Source: Nicotiana tabacum
Taxonomy: Eukaryota; Streptophyta; Magnoliopsida; Solanales; Solanaceae
Direction of reading: 5' to 3'
DNA: 64,000 bases
Assembly: GCF_000715075.1 (NCBI RefSeq)
Contig: NC_134094.1
Location: 84,914,120 to 84,978,119, forward strand
Positions within the stretch are counted from its first letter, which is position 1. Every line of letters starts with the position of its first letter. Shown piece after piece: positions 1 to 11,439 of this stretch. The position numbers and the translations under genes were made by a program. Below the pieces are notes generated by a model. It searched no databases, was not told where the DNA came from, and saw only the letters and a program-made list of their open reading frames with translations.

Positions 1-1547
1 CAACATACTAACAGATCAGGATAAGGAAGCACTTATTAGACCTATCTCAGTAACGGAGATCAATAATGTTATAAAAACCTTTAAACCACTAGGTTCAAAT
101 GGCATCCACCCAATTTATTTTTCCAGAAATACTGGTCCGACACAAGCTCATCTATCATAGATACGTGTACACAAGCCTTTGCTACCTTAGTAATACCAGC
201 TGAAATAAACTGGACCTATGTAACTCTTATTCCCAAAGTCAAACACTCACAAAATATTTTTCAATACAGGCCCATCAGCCTTTGTAACACAATCTATAAA
301 ACTATAACAAAAATTATTGTAAACTGTATTCGCCCCTTCCTCAATAAAATTATTAGTCCTAATCAATGTAGCTTTATTCCAGGAAGGAGAGCAATTGACA
401 ATGCAATAATTATCCAAGAATCCATCCACTCATTCAGGAACTCTACGGTGAGGATCAGGAAGATGATGCTGAAAATTGATCTTGAAAAGGCATTTGACCA
501 ACTTGAATAGTCATTCGTCAGGAGCTCACTACACACATTAAATTTTTCACAAGACCTAATGACTCTTATCATGAATTGCATATTTACCACAACAACTTCA
601 ATCATCGCGAATGGAAAACCTACAAAATTCATCAAACCATCAAGAGGCATCCGACAAGGAGAGCAGCTATCTCCGGACCTATTCATCATCTGTATGCAAT
701 CCCTAACACGTTGCATCGATCATGAAGTAGATATTTTTAACTGGAAACCCATTAAAATAATCTAGAATGGCCCAACCATATCCCACCTCCTATTCGCGGA
801 TGATCTTGTACTTTTCTCTGAGGCAGATAATGCTAGTGCAACTTCTATCATAAACATATTCAACTTCATTTCCATCAATCCGGGTATCGCATAAATTTCT
901 CCAAATCCAAAATATTTTTTTCCTCAAACATACCAATCACAAACCAAACATCGCTAGACACCACACTATTCATTAAGATAAAAAATAATGTGGGAAAGTA
1001 CCTGGGATTTCCAATTACCAACTTACAACCAAAAAGCTCGGATTATCAATTCATACTTGACAGGATGAATACTATACTAAAAGGGTGGAAAGTAAAACTA
1101 CTAACTTTATCTGGGAGATTAACTCTTATACAATCGAATCTATCAGCCATTCACACCCATTCCATGCAAATGAACCTTCTACCAGCAAAGACTAGAAACA
1201 ATATTGATCGCATCCTGAGAAACTTCCTGTGGGGTTTTTCCATGGAACATAGAAAAATGCATCTTATCAACTGGAACAAGGTAACATCTCCTAAGCAAGA
1301 GGGAGGCCTTGGAATGTATAAAGCAACAAGAAAAAATATCGCACTACTATCAAGCCTACTATGGAGATACCTCTCCAATCCTGAATCTCTATGTGCTAAA
1401 ATTATCAAGGGTAAATACCTTAGCACTCCAAGAAGGAATCCTATGGTTTACAAAACAAATGACTTCTACATCTGGAAAAGCTCTACAAAACTTATGCTTT
1501 CTTCTCCAAAGGCTTCTCCTGAAATGTTGGATACGAGAGCCAAATAA
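1..1547 (+). pseudogene. LINE reverse transcriptase domain, broken
   Basis: Fragments of an RVT_1-type reverse transcriptase. In order I read the block with YRPISLCN and FIPGR (about 268-390), the first catalytic block KIDLEKAFDQLE (about 472-510, followed at once by a stop), the block RQGEQLSPDLF (about 648-685) and the catalytic FADD motif (about 795-806, context LLFADDLVLFS). The stretch 990-1547 is an open frame covering the thumb and post-RT region (YLGFPIT, LSGRLTLI). Stops and frameshifts separate these blocks. Cellular role when intact: target-primed reverse transcription of the LINE RNA at a nicked chromosomal site. This is a relic. Confidence 0.9.
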
Positions 1548-2345
1548 GCATTTAGGATGATAGATGGGTTATTGGCAAACACACCCTAAGGAAACTAATC
1601 GAGGGGCCTTTAGGCAAGGAAGATAAAAAAAAAAAAATTAACCACATCATTATTAATAAAAATTGAAACCTAGAAGCTCTTCTATACGACCTACCAAATG
1701 TGATCTCTGACCTCGTAATACAAACATACATTCCATTCTTTATAAACTTAAATGACTCCTTCTTCTTGAAAGAAACGAAAGATGGGAACTTCACAACAAA
1801 ATCTGCATAGAATCTCTTTACTAGGCTCATAGAGGCAAACCAATCTCACGAAGCCTTCCACCACTTCTGGATATGGAAAGCACCTTGCCACAACCAACTC
1901 AAAATAATCCTCTGGCTATTAGTATATCAACGCCTACCCACTACAGCTGTCCTAAGCCAAAGAAAGATAATCGAATAAAACTTCTGAAAATATTGTGGGA
2001 CAGAGGAAAACACAAACCACTTGTTCTTTCATTGCTCTATGAACAGTACAATATGGGGAGAGCTAAACATCACCACCCCAACCTCAAACCAACTAGATTG
2101 GATAAAGGATATTTGTACCTCCACTACGAGCATACTTCTACTAAATAAATCATCAATCCCTTTGACTGTTATCACCCCAATTATCCTTTGGCATATTTGG
2201 CTCAACCGAAATCATAACTATTTCAATAACTGCTCAACAAAATTTGACAGGCTAAAAACAGTTACGCACGCAATGGAATATCTCTGCCTAACAAACCATA
2301 ACTTCAAAAATATCTTAACCACAAAAATCTCAATAAAATAGACAC
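1548..2345 (+). pseudogene. LINE zinc-binding RT-associated domain (zf-RVT), broken
   Basis: Downstream of the RT thumb, the + strand keeps recognisable pieces of the zf-RVT domain typical of plant LINEs. About 1855-1985 reads as WIWKAPCHNQLKIILWLL followed by a conserved leucine- and arginine-rich helix. About 2155-2225 reads as the IPLTVITPIILWHIW type block that follows in such proteins. The region between is frame-shifted, and a run of A at 1626-1637 looks like a slippage site. The domain is presumed to bind nucleic acid; here it is a relic. Confidence 0.65.
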
Positions 2346-2354
2346 CCCCACCAC

Positions 2355-2880
2355 AAAATATCTATAAACTCAATATAGGTGGTGCACACCAAAATAACTC
2401 CAACATTGGAAGAGCATGTGGAATCATAAGATATTCCAAAGCAAAATGGATTGATGGATTCTCCTGTCACATAATGGTTTCGTCAACCATTGAAGGAGAA
2501 ATTTTTGCCCTACTAAAAGGATTGGAACTTGCTTTCACAAAAAATCGAATACCGATTATAGTGGAAACAGATTGCTAGGTATTACTCTACCTATTACAAG
2601 ACAAACTTCACAACAAAGCTAATGCTAATTTTCTCCATGATTGCTGGTTCCTGCTCGATGCATTGGGCCAGCCGGATGTTAGGCATATCTACCGTGAAGG
2701 AAATCAAGTGGCGCACACACTGGCATAATTTTGGAACAGCTGTAACTCACATACTAACGTTGAGTGTGAAGAACACTTCTGGAGTGATCCACCTTTATTT
2801 GCTTTCTCTACTTTTAGCAAAGATTTACTAGGGACTGCTTCGTTAAGATCAGTCTGGGACTATAATAACTCTCTTTAATT
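2355..2880 (+). pseudogene. LINE C-terminal RNase H domain, inactive
   Basis: The + strand around 2362-2715 encodes an RNase H fold of the type found at the C terminus of many plant LINEs. The first catalytic Asp block reads LNIGGAHQNN, so the expected Asp is Gly. The catalytic Glu is present (EGEIFALLKGLELA) and so is the second Asp (VETDC), but a TAG stop follows directly at about 2577. The final block reads REGNQVAHTLA, where the usual Asp is His. Two of four metal ligands are therefore lost. A second stop after the final block marks the likely original C-terminal area. Confidence 0.8.
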
Positions 2881-2936
2881 TCCTGCATAATAATAAGATA
2901 TTGCCTTTAAGCAAAACAAAAAAAATAAAACTTCAG

Positions 2937-3097
2937 ATGTACGTTGCCAATTGTGTGACACATTACGACGAGATCATGAACTTAAGAGCATGCTTGCAAA
3001 ATCCGACGTCTTTCATCTTGTTTTCGGCATGTGGAAAACTCTGGCAGAGAATTGCTTCATTTGGATAGGAGATTTTTGGCCATCCGAGCTCATTAAA
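2937..3097 (+). pseudogene. TGA-class bZIP factor, DOG1-domain exon, frameshifted
   Basis: This interval reads as an internal exon of a TGA-type bZIP transcription factor (the DOG1/TGA domain that follows the bZIP). It starts after an acceptor (cttcag) and ends at a perfect donor, gtaagt, at 3098. The first frame gives YVANCVTHYDEIMN. A one-base loss near 2981 then moves the frame to LKSMLAKSDVFHLV, then MWKTLAENCFIWIG, and finally PSELIK. TGA factors normally read MWKTPAERCFMW and GGFRPSEL here, so several usually invariant residues have also drifted (R to N, R to W). The intron is phase 0 and the next exon found is at 17117. These proteins bind TGACG motifs and act with NPR1-type or glutaredoxin partners in the nucleus. 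The subfamily (TGA9/10-like) is a guess from memory. Upstream exons would lie before the window. Confidence 0.82.
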
Positions 3098-3939
3098 GTA
3101 AGTAAAAAAAGAGTTTAGCATCTATACAATCATAGTATAAAGTAATTTTTGTACTATTAGATCACCTTAAAGATAATTATATGTGACTTACTGTAATAAG
3201 TGAATAATCTAGTTATCCTGAAAAACAAAACAAATTAAACAACTTAATAGCTACTACTACTACTATTACGCCCCGACCTTGGGGAACGCAACCGTCGCTT
3301 AATCGAAATAATCCGGTCGAGCAAGCCTACTTGATGTCGTCTAACCAATCTTACCCATGAACAATATAAAATCAATATCAAGAGATATACATAAGGAGAG
3401 TGAAATGTTCCCCATTCTTTTCCCATTACTAAAGGATATTCATTTACGATTTCCAAAATATAACACATTTATAGATATGATGAAAAATAGGTTTGCCCAA
3501 ATACCAACACTTACTAGTGCAATTCCCAATATCAAACACCACCCACAACCTATCTACAGAGCCTCTAAGTACAATAGAAGAGAAGAATGGAAGTGTCGGC
3601 TATACCTTAAATCATAAAGTACAACGCCAAATGACATGAAGCCCGGAACAGAGTAGGGCTCACCAAAATCTGCTGAATAGAGAGTAACTACTAACGAGGA
3701 TCAAAACTGCCCGCTGACGAACCACCTGTATCCATTGAAGATACAGCGCCCCCGACAAAAGGGACGTTAGTACATATGGAATAGTACTAGTATGAAAACT
3801 AAAATACCTATTCAAGGACTTATAAATAAAATATGAATATGTTGAATCAAAGTTAGCCGCTAAAGTCACAACAAATTATTAAAAGCTTTCAATAACATTT
3901 ATAAATTATTAAGTCGGGGATCCTTTACAACTACCTTTA

Positions 3940-4354
3940 CACAAAGAGGCCCTACCTCCTCACCCCAATGTATGCGGGTGGAGGTGCAATCACGATACCC
4001 TCAACGCTACATAAAGCGGCCCTGCCGCCTCACCCCAATATATGCGGGTGGAGGTGTATCACAATACCACAATCTCTACATAAAGCGGCCCTGCCGCCTC
4101 ACTCCAATATATGCGGGTGGAGGCGTATCACAATACTACAATCTCTACACAAAGTGGCCTTTCCGCCTCACTCCAATATATGCGGGTGGAGGTGTATCAC
4201 AATACCACAATCCCTACACAAAACGGCCCTGCCGCCTCACCCCAATATATGCGGGTGGAGGTGTATCACAATACCACAATCCCTACACAAAGCTACCCTG
4301 CCGCCTCACCCCAATATATGCGGGTGCAGGTGTAATCACAACACCACAATTCTA
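3940..4354 (+). repeat. 69-bp tandem repeat, six copies
   Basis: The landmark tatgcgggtg recurs at 3971, 4041, 4110, 4179, 4248 and 4317, giving a period of 69-70 bp. Each unit joins a CCTGCCGCCTCA(C/T)CCC block to GCGGGTGGAGGTG, two GC-rich blocks that can partly pair. Because 69 is a multiple of three, all three + frames stay open and produce a 23-residue repeating pseudo-protein over 3968-4528. I regard that as an artefact and not a gene. Copies differ by a few substitutions. Confidence 0.95.
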
Positions 4355-5884
4355 GATTCCCAAAACGATAATAGTTTGTACAAGGGGTTCTCTTCCAATC
4401 AACCGTTTGGCACGTTTGGCCTTAGCGAGGGTCGGTTCATAAGGTTTCATCATATGGAAAATAAGTGTTTGATTACATTGATTTCATACAAGGTTTTCTT
4501 CCCAATAAGGGGGTATAACATAATTTAGTCACAATAGAAAATCTTTAACATATCATTCATTCTTGAAATACTTTTTCCCAAAAAGGGCAATACACAATTT
4601 CAACTCATGAACATATAGGAGCTCAAAACACTTTGGAAATATTTACAAAGCATAGCATTAATTAAGACAACCACATTTGGGAATGACCTGAGCACATAAG
4701 CTTTTAGGCACATCTATTTTCGAAGTCAATTTGGGACAGTTGGATCAAGGCCTATTTCATAACATTTCTCACATCATTTCATTTCCTCGGCACCATTGGC
4801 TACAAATATAACTTTCATTCTTGGCACGTTGGCGCACTTTATATCTCCAACCCATTTCTCTCACTTTCAAGCATCCTTAAAAGATTATCAATAACAAGGC
4901 ATTTCTACTCAAGACTTTAAATACGCATTTGAGCAACTAAACAAATTAAGGGTCTTAGGAATATGTAATTTCTTACACAATTCGACATGCTAGTTTTCAT
5001 TAGAATCATGTTTTCAAATCATAACATATTAACACACAACCCACGCTTAATCACCTTCTCAAATAGTAACTCAACATAACAAGTACATTTGGACTACAAA
5101 TTAAACGCATATATCTCTTGACACAAGGCTTATTCGGAATAATCAATTTATAATGAGCAACACGGGACTTACAAGGCCATTGTGGGGGTTCAATTCTAAA
5201 AAAAAGGAGTTTAACCAACATACCTGGAATTCGCCCCTTAATAATAATACGACGTTCCACCACACTAAACAACTTCAATCTACAACAATGCAACACAATT
5301 GCACCAATATTAGCAAGATTTCTATACTTTAAGTCATTTAGACTTTTTATCAAACATCTAGTGTGCATATCTGTTTACAACCTCCTCCCATGGAATTTCT
5401 TCACTAACAACCACCTTCCACACCAATGATTCACCTCACAACTTCCATTAGCACATGCATTCCCAACACTTTACTCCCAACCCATAAATGTTATCAATTA
5501 ATTCATTTTACAATTTCTACAATACCAACACAATGTAGGTTAAGGCATTTGTGGCTTCCAATCACCATCCCATAAGTCCTAACACATATTTCATTCATAA
5601 ATAATCACTATGAATTAGTTAGAGATGGTAGACATACCTCTTGTAGACCAAATCTTGAAAGACAACTTTTGGGGTGTTATTGAGATTTTGAAGAAATCCT
5701 ATGGAATCCAATCAAAACCTTATTGTAACTAGTGATTGAGAAGTGAAATCCTCATAAAACACACTTAAAAACTCACCTTAGGTGTGTATTGGAAGCCTTC
5801 GTCGATGGGTGATGGAGAGAAAGACCTAGTCTTGAAGAAATGACTTAGCCCCTCTCTCTACCCGACCTTAGGGGTATTTAGTGG

Positions 5885-6000
5885 GCTCCTACGTGCATGG
5901 CCGCGCAACTGGGAAAGTGACCGCGCATCTGGACGCACACACAAGGCAGAATACCCTCTAATATGCGCGGTCACGCATCTGGGCGCGCATATGGTATAGG
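5885..6000 (-). repeat. GC-rich short-motif cluster in solo LTR
   Basis: About 115 bp of ccgcgcatctgg, gcgcgcatatgg and ccgcgcaactgg variants in an otherwise AT-rich LTR. It is the counterpart of the CGC-N4-GCG clusters of the other LTRs, but its motif is different. Confidence 0.7.
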
Positions 6001-6387
6001 TCCGGTAAAATATCCATAACTTTCTGTATACATATCCAAATGACAAACGATTTGATGCGTTAGAAACTAGACTCAGAGGGATTTAATTTAATAGGTATAT
6101 CACCACATAAGTCTTTATATTTTGGGAGTTCTATTTGTTTGAAGTCGGGTCTTGTGCTAATTGAAATATCCTTTCCACTTAATATATCCAACTTGTTCCA
6201 CATAAGTTCTTGCCATTCACAAAACTCCTTAGTATGTTCCAACACACCTTAAATACATTATTTCAAAATGATATGGTTCTATCCCATGGGTCTCCTTTAA
6301 TACTCGAATACGTTATTCCCGAATACCGTTAGCTCACTTTAAAATCTTTAATTGTTAGGAAACCTTTTTAACGGGGCCTTACAACTA

Positions 6388-6635
6388 CTCCCTCTATCTC
6401 GAAATATATACTAGTTAATTATAGTTTTCTTTTTGAGAGTCAATTTGATGCATATTTGAAGCTAAATTGCGTTAGATTAATTTAATGTTTTAAAATTAAA
6501 ATTTTAATATTCGAAAACTATATGAAAAGTTCTATAATATGTGATTCTTATGAAAACATACATGTTAAATGTTGGTCAAAGTCCTCACAATTTGAATGTT
6601 GAGAAGAGAAAAAAGTGACATTATTTTAGGACAGG
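6388..6635. mobile_element. Stowaway (Tc1/mariner)-like MITE
   Basis: The left end ctccctctatctcgaaata matches the plant Stowaway terminus family (CTCCCTCCGTC type). The right end, tattttaggacagg, is a degraded inverted copy. TA dinucleotides flank both ends (6386-6387 and 6636-6637), as expected for mariner-type insertion. It is 248 bp, AT-rich and non-coding. The solo LTR inserted right at its left edge. Confidence 0.6.
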
Positions 6636-6698
6636 TACAACTAAAGTGCACTGGCAGTATAATGTTTTTCCTCTCTCTTATTATAAGTTAATTAAAAG

Positions 6699-9271
6699 TG
6701 TAACGACCCGACCGATCATTTTTTTTTCTAGATCCTCGTTCTCATAAATAAGACTTCCCGTATGTACTTTTATAGTTTTATGACTTACGGGGATGGTTAG
6801 TTCGGGATTTGGAAAGGTTCGGGTTGAAATCGGAATACTTGATTCCTGAAAGTTGGCTCAAAAGGGCTAAGTTCGACTTGAGTCAATATTTTTAGTAAAC
6901 GACCTCAAAACCGGAATTTAATAATTCCAATAGGTTCGTATGATGATTTTGGACTTGGGCGTATGTTCGGATCGGGTTTGGGATGACTCGGGAGCGTTTC
7001 GACGCTTAATATTGGAAGTTGGCACATTGAAGGTTTTAAAGTCCTTTAAATTTGGTTTGAAGTAGGATTTGGTGTTATCAAAGTCTAATTGTGATTCCGA
7101 GCCTGAGAATAGTTCGGTATGATGATTTAAAACTAGCACGTTAAATTTGGAGTCAATCCGAATAGTTTAAGTATGATTCGGCGCATTCAGAGTAAGTTGG
7201 AAGAACTTGAAGATCATAAGTTGATTTTATTGGTTTTGGCGTATGATTCTTAGTTCTAATATTATTATCTGTGTTCCGAGGGTGCGAGCAAGTCCGTTTT
7301 ATGATTTCAAACTTGTTGGTATATTTGGGCGGGGTCTCGGGGCCCCCAGATGGCATTCGGACGATGCGCGAAAGTTATTTGGCCTTAGTTGGATAGCTAA
7401 AGCACCCAGCTTCTGGTGCAATCGCACTTGCGGAAGGCCAGCCGTAGGTGCGAGCTCATAGAAGTGAGCTAGCAGTCGCAGAAGCGGTCCGGCATAGGCA
7501 GCCCAGAAATCACAGATGCGGACGCGTGGGCACAGATGCGTGACCGCAGAAGCGGTCAAGGTACCGCAGAAGCGAGGATGACCGCAGGTGCGGCTCGATC
7601 GCCGCAGGAGCGGGCTAGCAGAAGCAAGCCATTCTTCCGCAGATGCGGACTTAGGCCATCCAAGAGAGGACCGCATCTGCGATGAACCTTCCGCAGATGT
7701 GGCCTAGGGACCGCAAAATCGAAAGTTCTGGAGGCAGTGAGGTCCATTTATTTCGGACTTAGGTCATTTTTGGTTCATTTATTTCACTTCTTGGGGTGAT
7801 TTTGGAGATTTCTCGAGAGAGATTTCCACCTAGCTATTGGAGGTAAGTAATTTCTATCCAATGTAAGTTAAATACATAGATTATGGGTAGATTTTAACAT
7901 AAAAATTTGTGAAAATTATGGGTTTAGATGAATAACCCTAGGTTTTGATAAAACTTTCTAGAATCCGGGCACGTGGGCCCAATGGAGAATTTTAGGAATC
8001 TTCCAATTTGGGTTGGGTAATTACTCTAATAGCTAAATCATTTACTTTTGAGCGTATATTGATTAGTTTATACAATATTTGACTAGTTTCGGATTGTTCG
8101 GCACTAAGTTGAGGCTTTAGCGTGAATTTGAGGTTGGAAAGCGAGCGTTGAAACAAAGTAAGTCTGTTGCCTAACCTTGTAAGAGAGAATTTACCCCATA
8201 GGTGATTTAAATTGCTATTTGCTTCTAATAATGGGGGACTACGTACGCACGAGATGACGAGAGTCCGTACATAACTACTAATTATGCTTGTGTCCAGGTA
8301 GTTTAGGACCTGAATCATGAAATACTTGTAATGTTTGCACCCTACTTGCTAAGTACCTAAATTACATTGAAACTTGTTAGAGAAATTGTAAAGACTGAAT
8401 TTCACTTACTTGAGTTTTGGCAGGTTACTTGACCGTTAATGTAAAAGATGCATCTATGAATTTTACCGCTCGACCCTCGGTAGTGTACACATTATTCTGG
8501 ATAGGGTCGTATGACCTCAGCATAATCGTGCGTGATAACACTCGAAGTGTAATTATATATTTGATATCTTTTCCTGTTTTGAGAGGCAAAAATTATAAAA
8601 GACACAAATTTATTTGGAACTTACCATGTGTGAAAGAATTATTTACTTTCTGCTTGTTATTGAGTTATTATTATTATTAACATAACCTATGCTCATTTAA
8701 AATTTTATATTTCTTTACTGTTAGTCCATAGTAAGTGTCGATGTGGACCCCTCGTCACTACTTCTTCGAGGTTAGACTTGACACTTACTGGGTACATGTT
8801 ATTTATGCACACACGCTACACTTCTGCACTAACCGTGCAGGATCTAAGGCAGGTGCATTTGGCGGTCACACCGGCGCGCATCCCCAATACCCTGAGGCCT
8901 AGTGGTGAGCTGCTTCCTAAGCCGTTCTGCAAGACTTAGAGCATTTCTTTTATACTTATTTTCTGTCTATGTTATTTCAAACATTAGTTAGAGTTTTGTA
9001 TATTCTATTAATGCTCATACACTTGTAACACCAGGTCTTGGCACATACTCTAGTAGACTTTATGGTTTTGGAATATTTATATATCTATGATTGCACTCAG
9101 TTGCTTTTGTTTTATTTATTAAATCTTCTATTTCTTAAATCTCTTAATAAATGGAATTTAATTACTTGGAAACATATTAAAAGGAGTAATCACATAGTTA
9201 GTTCACCGTTGGCTTGCCTAGCGGCGACGTTGGGCGTCATCATGGCCTATAGGAGAAATTGGGTCATGACA
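6699..9271 (+). repeat. 5' LTR of element G1
   Basis: Runs from TGTAACGACCC to GGGTCATGACA, 2573 bp. It pairs with the 3' LTR by near-identical blocks (for example gtatgttcggatc and the ends). Compared with the 3' LTR it lacks about 95 bp (the 3' copy has it at about 15632-15725). It keeps about 375 bp (about 8437-8810), a region the 3' copy holds as only about 57 bp. The motif cluster lies at 7425-7715. Confidence 0.93.
7425..7715 (+). repeat. CGC-N4-GCG palindromic-motif cluster in 5' LTR
   Basis: Dense ccgcagatgcgg, ccgcagaagcgg and ccgcaggagcgg type motifs, nearly all fitting CGC-N4-GCG. Their high GC suppresses stop codons, which explains the long minus-strand open frame over 7299-7676; I do not call it a gene. 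Confidence 0.85.
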
Positions 9272-9274
9272 ACA

Positions 9275-9288
9275 TGGTATCATAATAC
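9275..9288 (+). promoter_or_regulatory. Primer binding site (Met-tRNA type), mutated
   Basis: Three bases after the 5' LTR lies TGGTATCATAATAC. The intact site in sibling elements here (46672-46683 and 60407-60418, minus strand) is TGGTATCAGAGC, complementary to the 3' end of initiator Met tRNA. The last four bases have drifted. Confidence 0.85.
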
Positions 9289-9464
9289 TAGGTTCACGTT
9301 GGTATCACAAGTTATGACCAGGCCTAATATAGTCTTACAGATCGGTATGGAGATGCCCGTACTTATCTTCGAGAGGCTGTAGGGTGTTAGGAAACTACTA
9401 TTTTCTCCATCTCCTATTGTGAAGTTGATGTTGTGATAAGTGTCATTCTCTTATTCTATCACAG

Positions 9465-10962
9465 ATAGTGAGAACGCGCACGGTAGATGTACCTGATCAT
9501 GGAGGAGCTGCTCCCCCTATTGCTAGAGGCCGAGGCAGAGGCCGGGGGAGGAATACAACTCATGGTAGAGGACGAGGGCGTCCTAGAGTTGTTCCAGTCA
9601 TGCCACCAGAGGAACCGGTAGAGGATCCTATTATTGAGGAGCATGGCGAGGTGTCTGCAGAAAAGCCAGCCCCGGTGGATTTCATGTCTGCACCGAGATT
9701 CTAGGAAGTCATGGACCATATGCTGCGGTTCATGGATTCTATGACTCACGCTTGTTTATTTCTAATAGACCCAGCCACATTTTAGGCGGGAGCGGGAGCA
9801 CAGACCCCTACCACTCAGGCTCCAGGGCATGCAACTGCCGTATATCAGATCCCGAGCGCACTACCCATGGGCGGAGCCCAGGCAGTTGCAGCAGCTATAC
9901 CTGAGCCCAGACCAGCTGCGACCGGCAATCCCCATAAGCTATTGGACCGATGGAACAGGCTACACCCTCTTGTCTTTAGAGGTGAGTGACATGAGGACCC
10001 CCAGGACATTATTTATCGGTGCAAGGAAAGACTGCACAACATGAGGATATTGGAGTCCCATGGGGTGGATTTTACTACTTTCTAGCTGGAGGGTAGGGCC
10101 TGTAGGTGGTGGTAGTCATATCTTCTTGGCGGACCAACAGGTTCTCCTCTCATGACTTGGGATCAGTTCACACTCCTTTTCTTGGATAGGTATATTCCAC
10201 CCTCTCAGAGGGAAGAGTTGCGATTTTAGTTCAAGCAGCTCCAGTAGGGTCAGATGTCTGTGACCGACTATGAGGCGAGGTTCTATGAGTTATCTCGCCA
10301 TGCACTTATGATACTTCCTACCGATGGAGAGAGAGAGTACATAGATTTGTTGCCGGTTTGCACTCTGGCATCCAGGCCACTATGGAACGAGAGGTGGAGA
10401 TGGGCACTTTTTACGGGCTAGTTGTGGAGATAGCTCGGAGGATCGAGGGTGTCCGTCAACGGAGCCGAGAGCAGGCGATGAGGGATAAGTGGTTTTGATA
10501 TTCTGGAGAGTTCAGTGGTGCCCCGGTTTGGGGCAGGGGTCAGTTCGTGAGGGGTCAGTCTAGCAGGCCCACAAATCCAGTATTGCCGCCTCCTCGGGGT
10601 GCTCCAGTGTGACCTTATTTCAGTGCCATGTAGAGAGTTCTTATCACCCGCTAGCTATTTAGAGATCCTTCAGTGGGTATTTATGACATTAGGGTCAGAC
10701 TTCAGGTCAGCAGCCCACCGTACTGAGAGGTTGTTTCGAGTGCGGGGACCTTAGTCATATGCGGAGGTTCTGCCCCAGGCTTCGGGGAAAGGCAGTGCAG
10801 CAGGGTCAACAACCTATGATTCCAGCACCAGTTACCCCACCAGCTGTCCGGCCACCCAGAGGCAAAGGGCAGGTGGGTAGGGCTGTCCTAGAGGTGGAGG
10901 CCAGATTCTATGCCTTCCCAGCCAAACCAGATGTAGTAGCCTTAGATGCCGTGATCACATGA
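9465..10962 (+). pseudogene. gag of G1 (Retrotrans_gag plus CCHC knuckle), broken
   Basis: The gag frame begins where siblings have ATGGTGAGGAC. Here the start is ATA at 9465, so the initiator is lost. The N terminus is Gly-Arg repeats (ARGRGRGRGR), typical of this clade. The central capsid-like region (about 10000-10460, with YEARFYELSRHAL) has several TAG stops. A complete CCHC zinc knuckle, CFECGDLSHMRRFC, lies at about 10732-10773 and would bind RNA. The product would form the virus-like particle in the cytoplasm. Stops near 9702, 9784 and 10084 and others show long decay. Confidence 0.88.
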
Positions 10963-11292
10963 ATTATTTCTGTCTGCGGTAGGAATGCTTCGGTACTATT
11001 TGATATAGGGTCTACATATTTATATGTTTCATCTCTGTTTGCTCATTTCTTGGGAGTTCCTCATGAGTCCTTGGGTACTCATGTTTATGTGTCCATACCA
11101 GTGGGCGATTCTGTTGTCGTGGATCAGATCTATCGGTCCTGCATTGTTACTTTATGTGGTTATGGTACTCGAGCGGATCTTCTGTTGCTCGATATGACCG
11201 ACTTTGAGGTAATCCTAAGCATGGATTGGTTGTCTCCATATCACGCCATCCATGATTGCCATGCCAAGACTGTTACCTTGGCGATGCCATAG
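10963..11292 (+). pseudogene. Aspartic protease region of G1
   Basis: After the gag tail the + strand encodes a retropepsin-like domain. The active-site block reads VLFDIGSTY, where the third residue of the usual D-(T/S)-G is kept but the middle is Ile. The C-terminal block reads ILSMDWLS, followed by the H-A-I-x-D-C-H-A-K segment typical of this clade. 11050-11292 is open. Its role was to cleave the Gag-Pol polyprotein. The substitution at the active site and upstream frame breaks make it inactive. Confidence 0.85.
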
Positions 11293-11439
11293 TTGCCTAC
11301 ATTGGGGTGGAAGAGTTCGTCTGTCAGTACACCCAATCGGGTTATCTCCTTTTTGAAGGCTCGACACATGGTCGAGAAGGGTTGTTTGGCATATATAGCT
11401 TATGTTCGAGATACTATTGCAGAGACTCCGGCGATTGAT

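Larger units (their letters stand above)
1..2930 (+). mobile_element. LINE (non-LTR retrotransposon), 5'-truncated by the window, degenerate
   Basis: The + strand encodes, in broken frames, the reverse transcriptase, zinc-binding and RNase H parts of a plant L1-type LINE, in the usual order. It starts inside the RT and ends in an A-rich tail (about 2912-2930, runs of A broken by C and T). No upstream ORF1 or endonuclease is visible because the window cuts the element. Frames change at least three times and in-frame stops occur (for example about 509 and 2577), so no functional protein is possible. The tail lies only six bases from the TGA-like exon at 2937, which suggests the LINE sits in the preceding intron in the same orientation as that gene. 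Left end and target-site duplication are outside the window. Confidence 0.9.
3264..6383 (-). mobile_element. Solo LTR of a Ty3/gypsy-type element
   Basis: On the minus strand this begins TGTAAGGCCCCGTT at 6383 and ends GGGGCGTAATA at 3264, so TG..TA rather than TG..CA. It is flanked by actac at 3259-3263 and 6384-6388, a 5-bp target duplication; the left copy lies in a CTA repeat, so it is weak evidence alone. No gag-pol, primer binding site or polypurine tract adjoins it, which fits LTR-LTR recombination leaving a solo LTR. It has the same internal plan as the other long LTRs here: a GC-rich palindromic-motif cluster about 0.4-0.5 kb from its start and a tandem repeat (69 bp) at about 2.0-2.4 kb. 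Confidence 0.72.

Noticed and set aside
3968..4528. 186-codon open frame with a repeating 23-residue motif
   Set aside because: Produced by a 69-bp tandem repeat (multiple of three). All three + frames are open over it and it lies inside a solo LTR.
7299..7747. Long minus-strand open frames (125 and 63 codons)
   Set aside because: They lie in a GC-rich palindrome cluster of an LTR where stop codons are rare. The same happens in the other clusters, and no protein family is recognisable.
9459..9749. 96-codon minus-strand frame opposite gag
   Set aside because: Shadow of the Gly-Arg-rich gag N terminus on the other strand.
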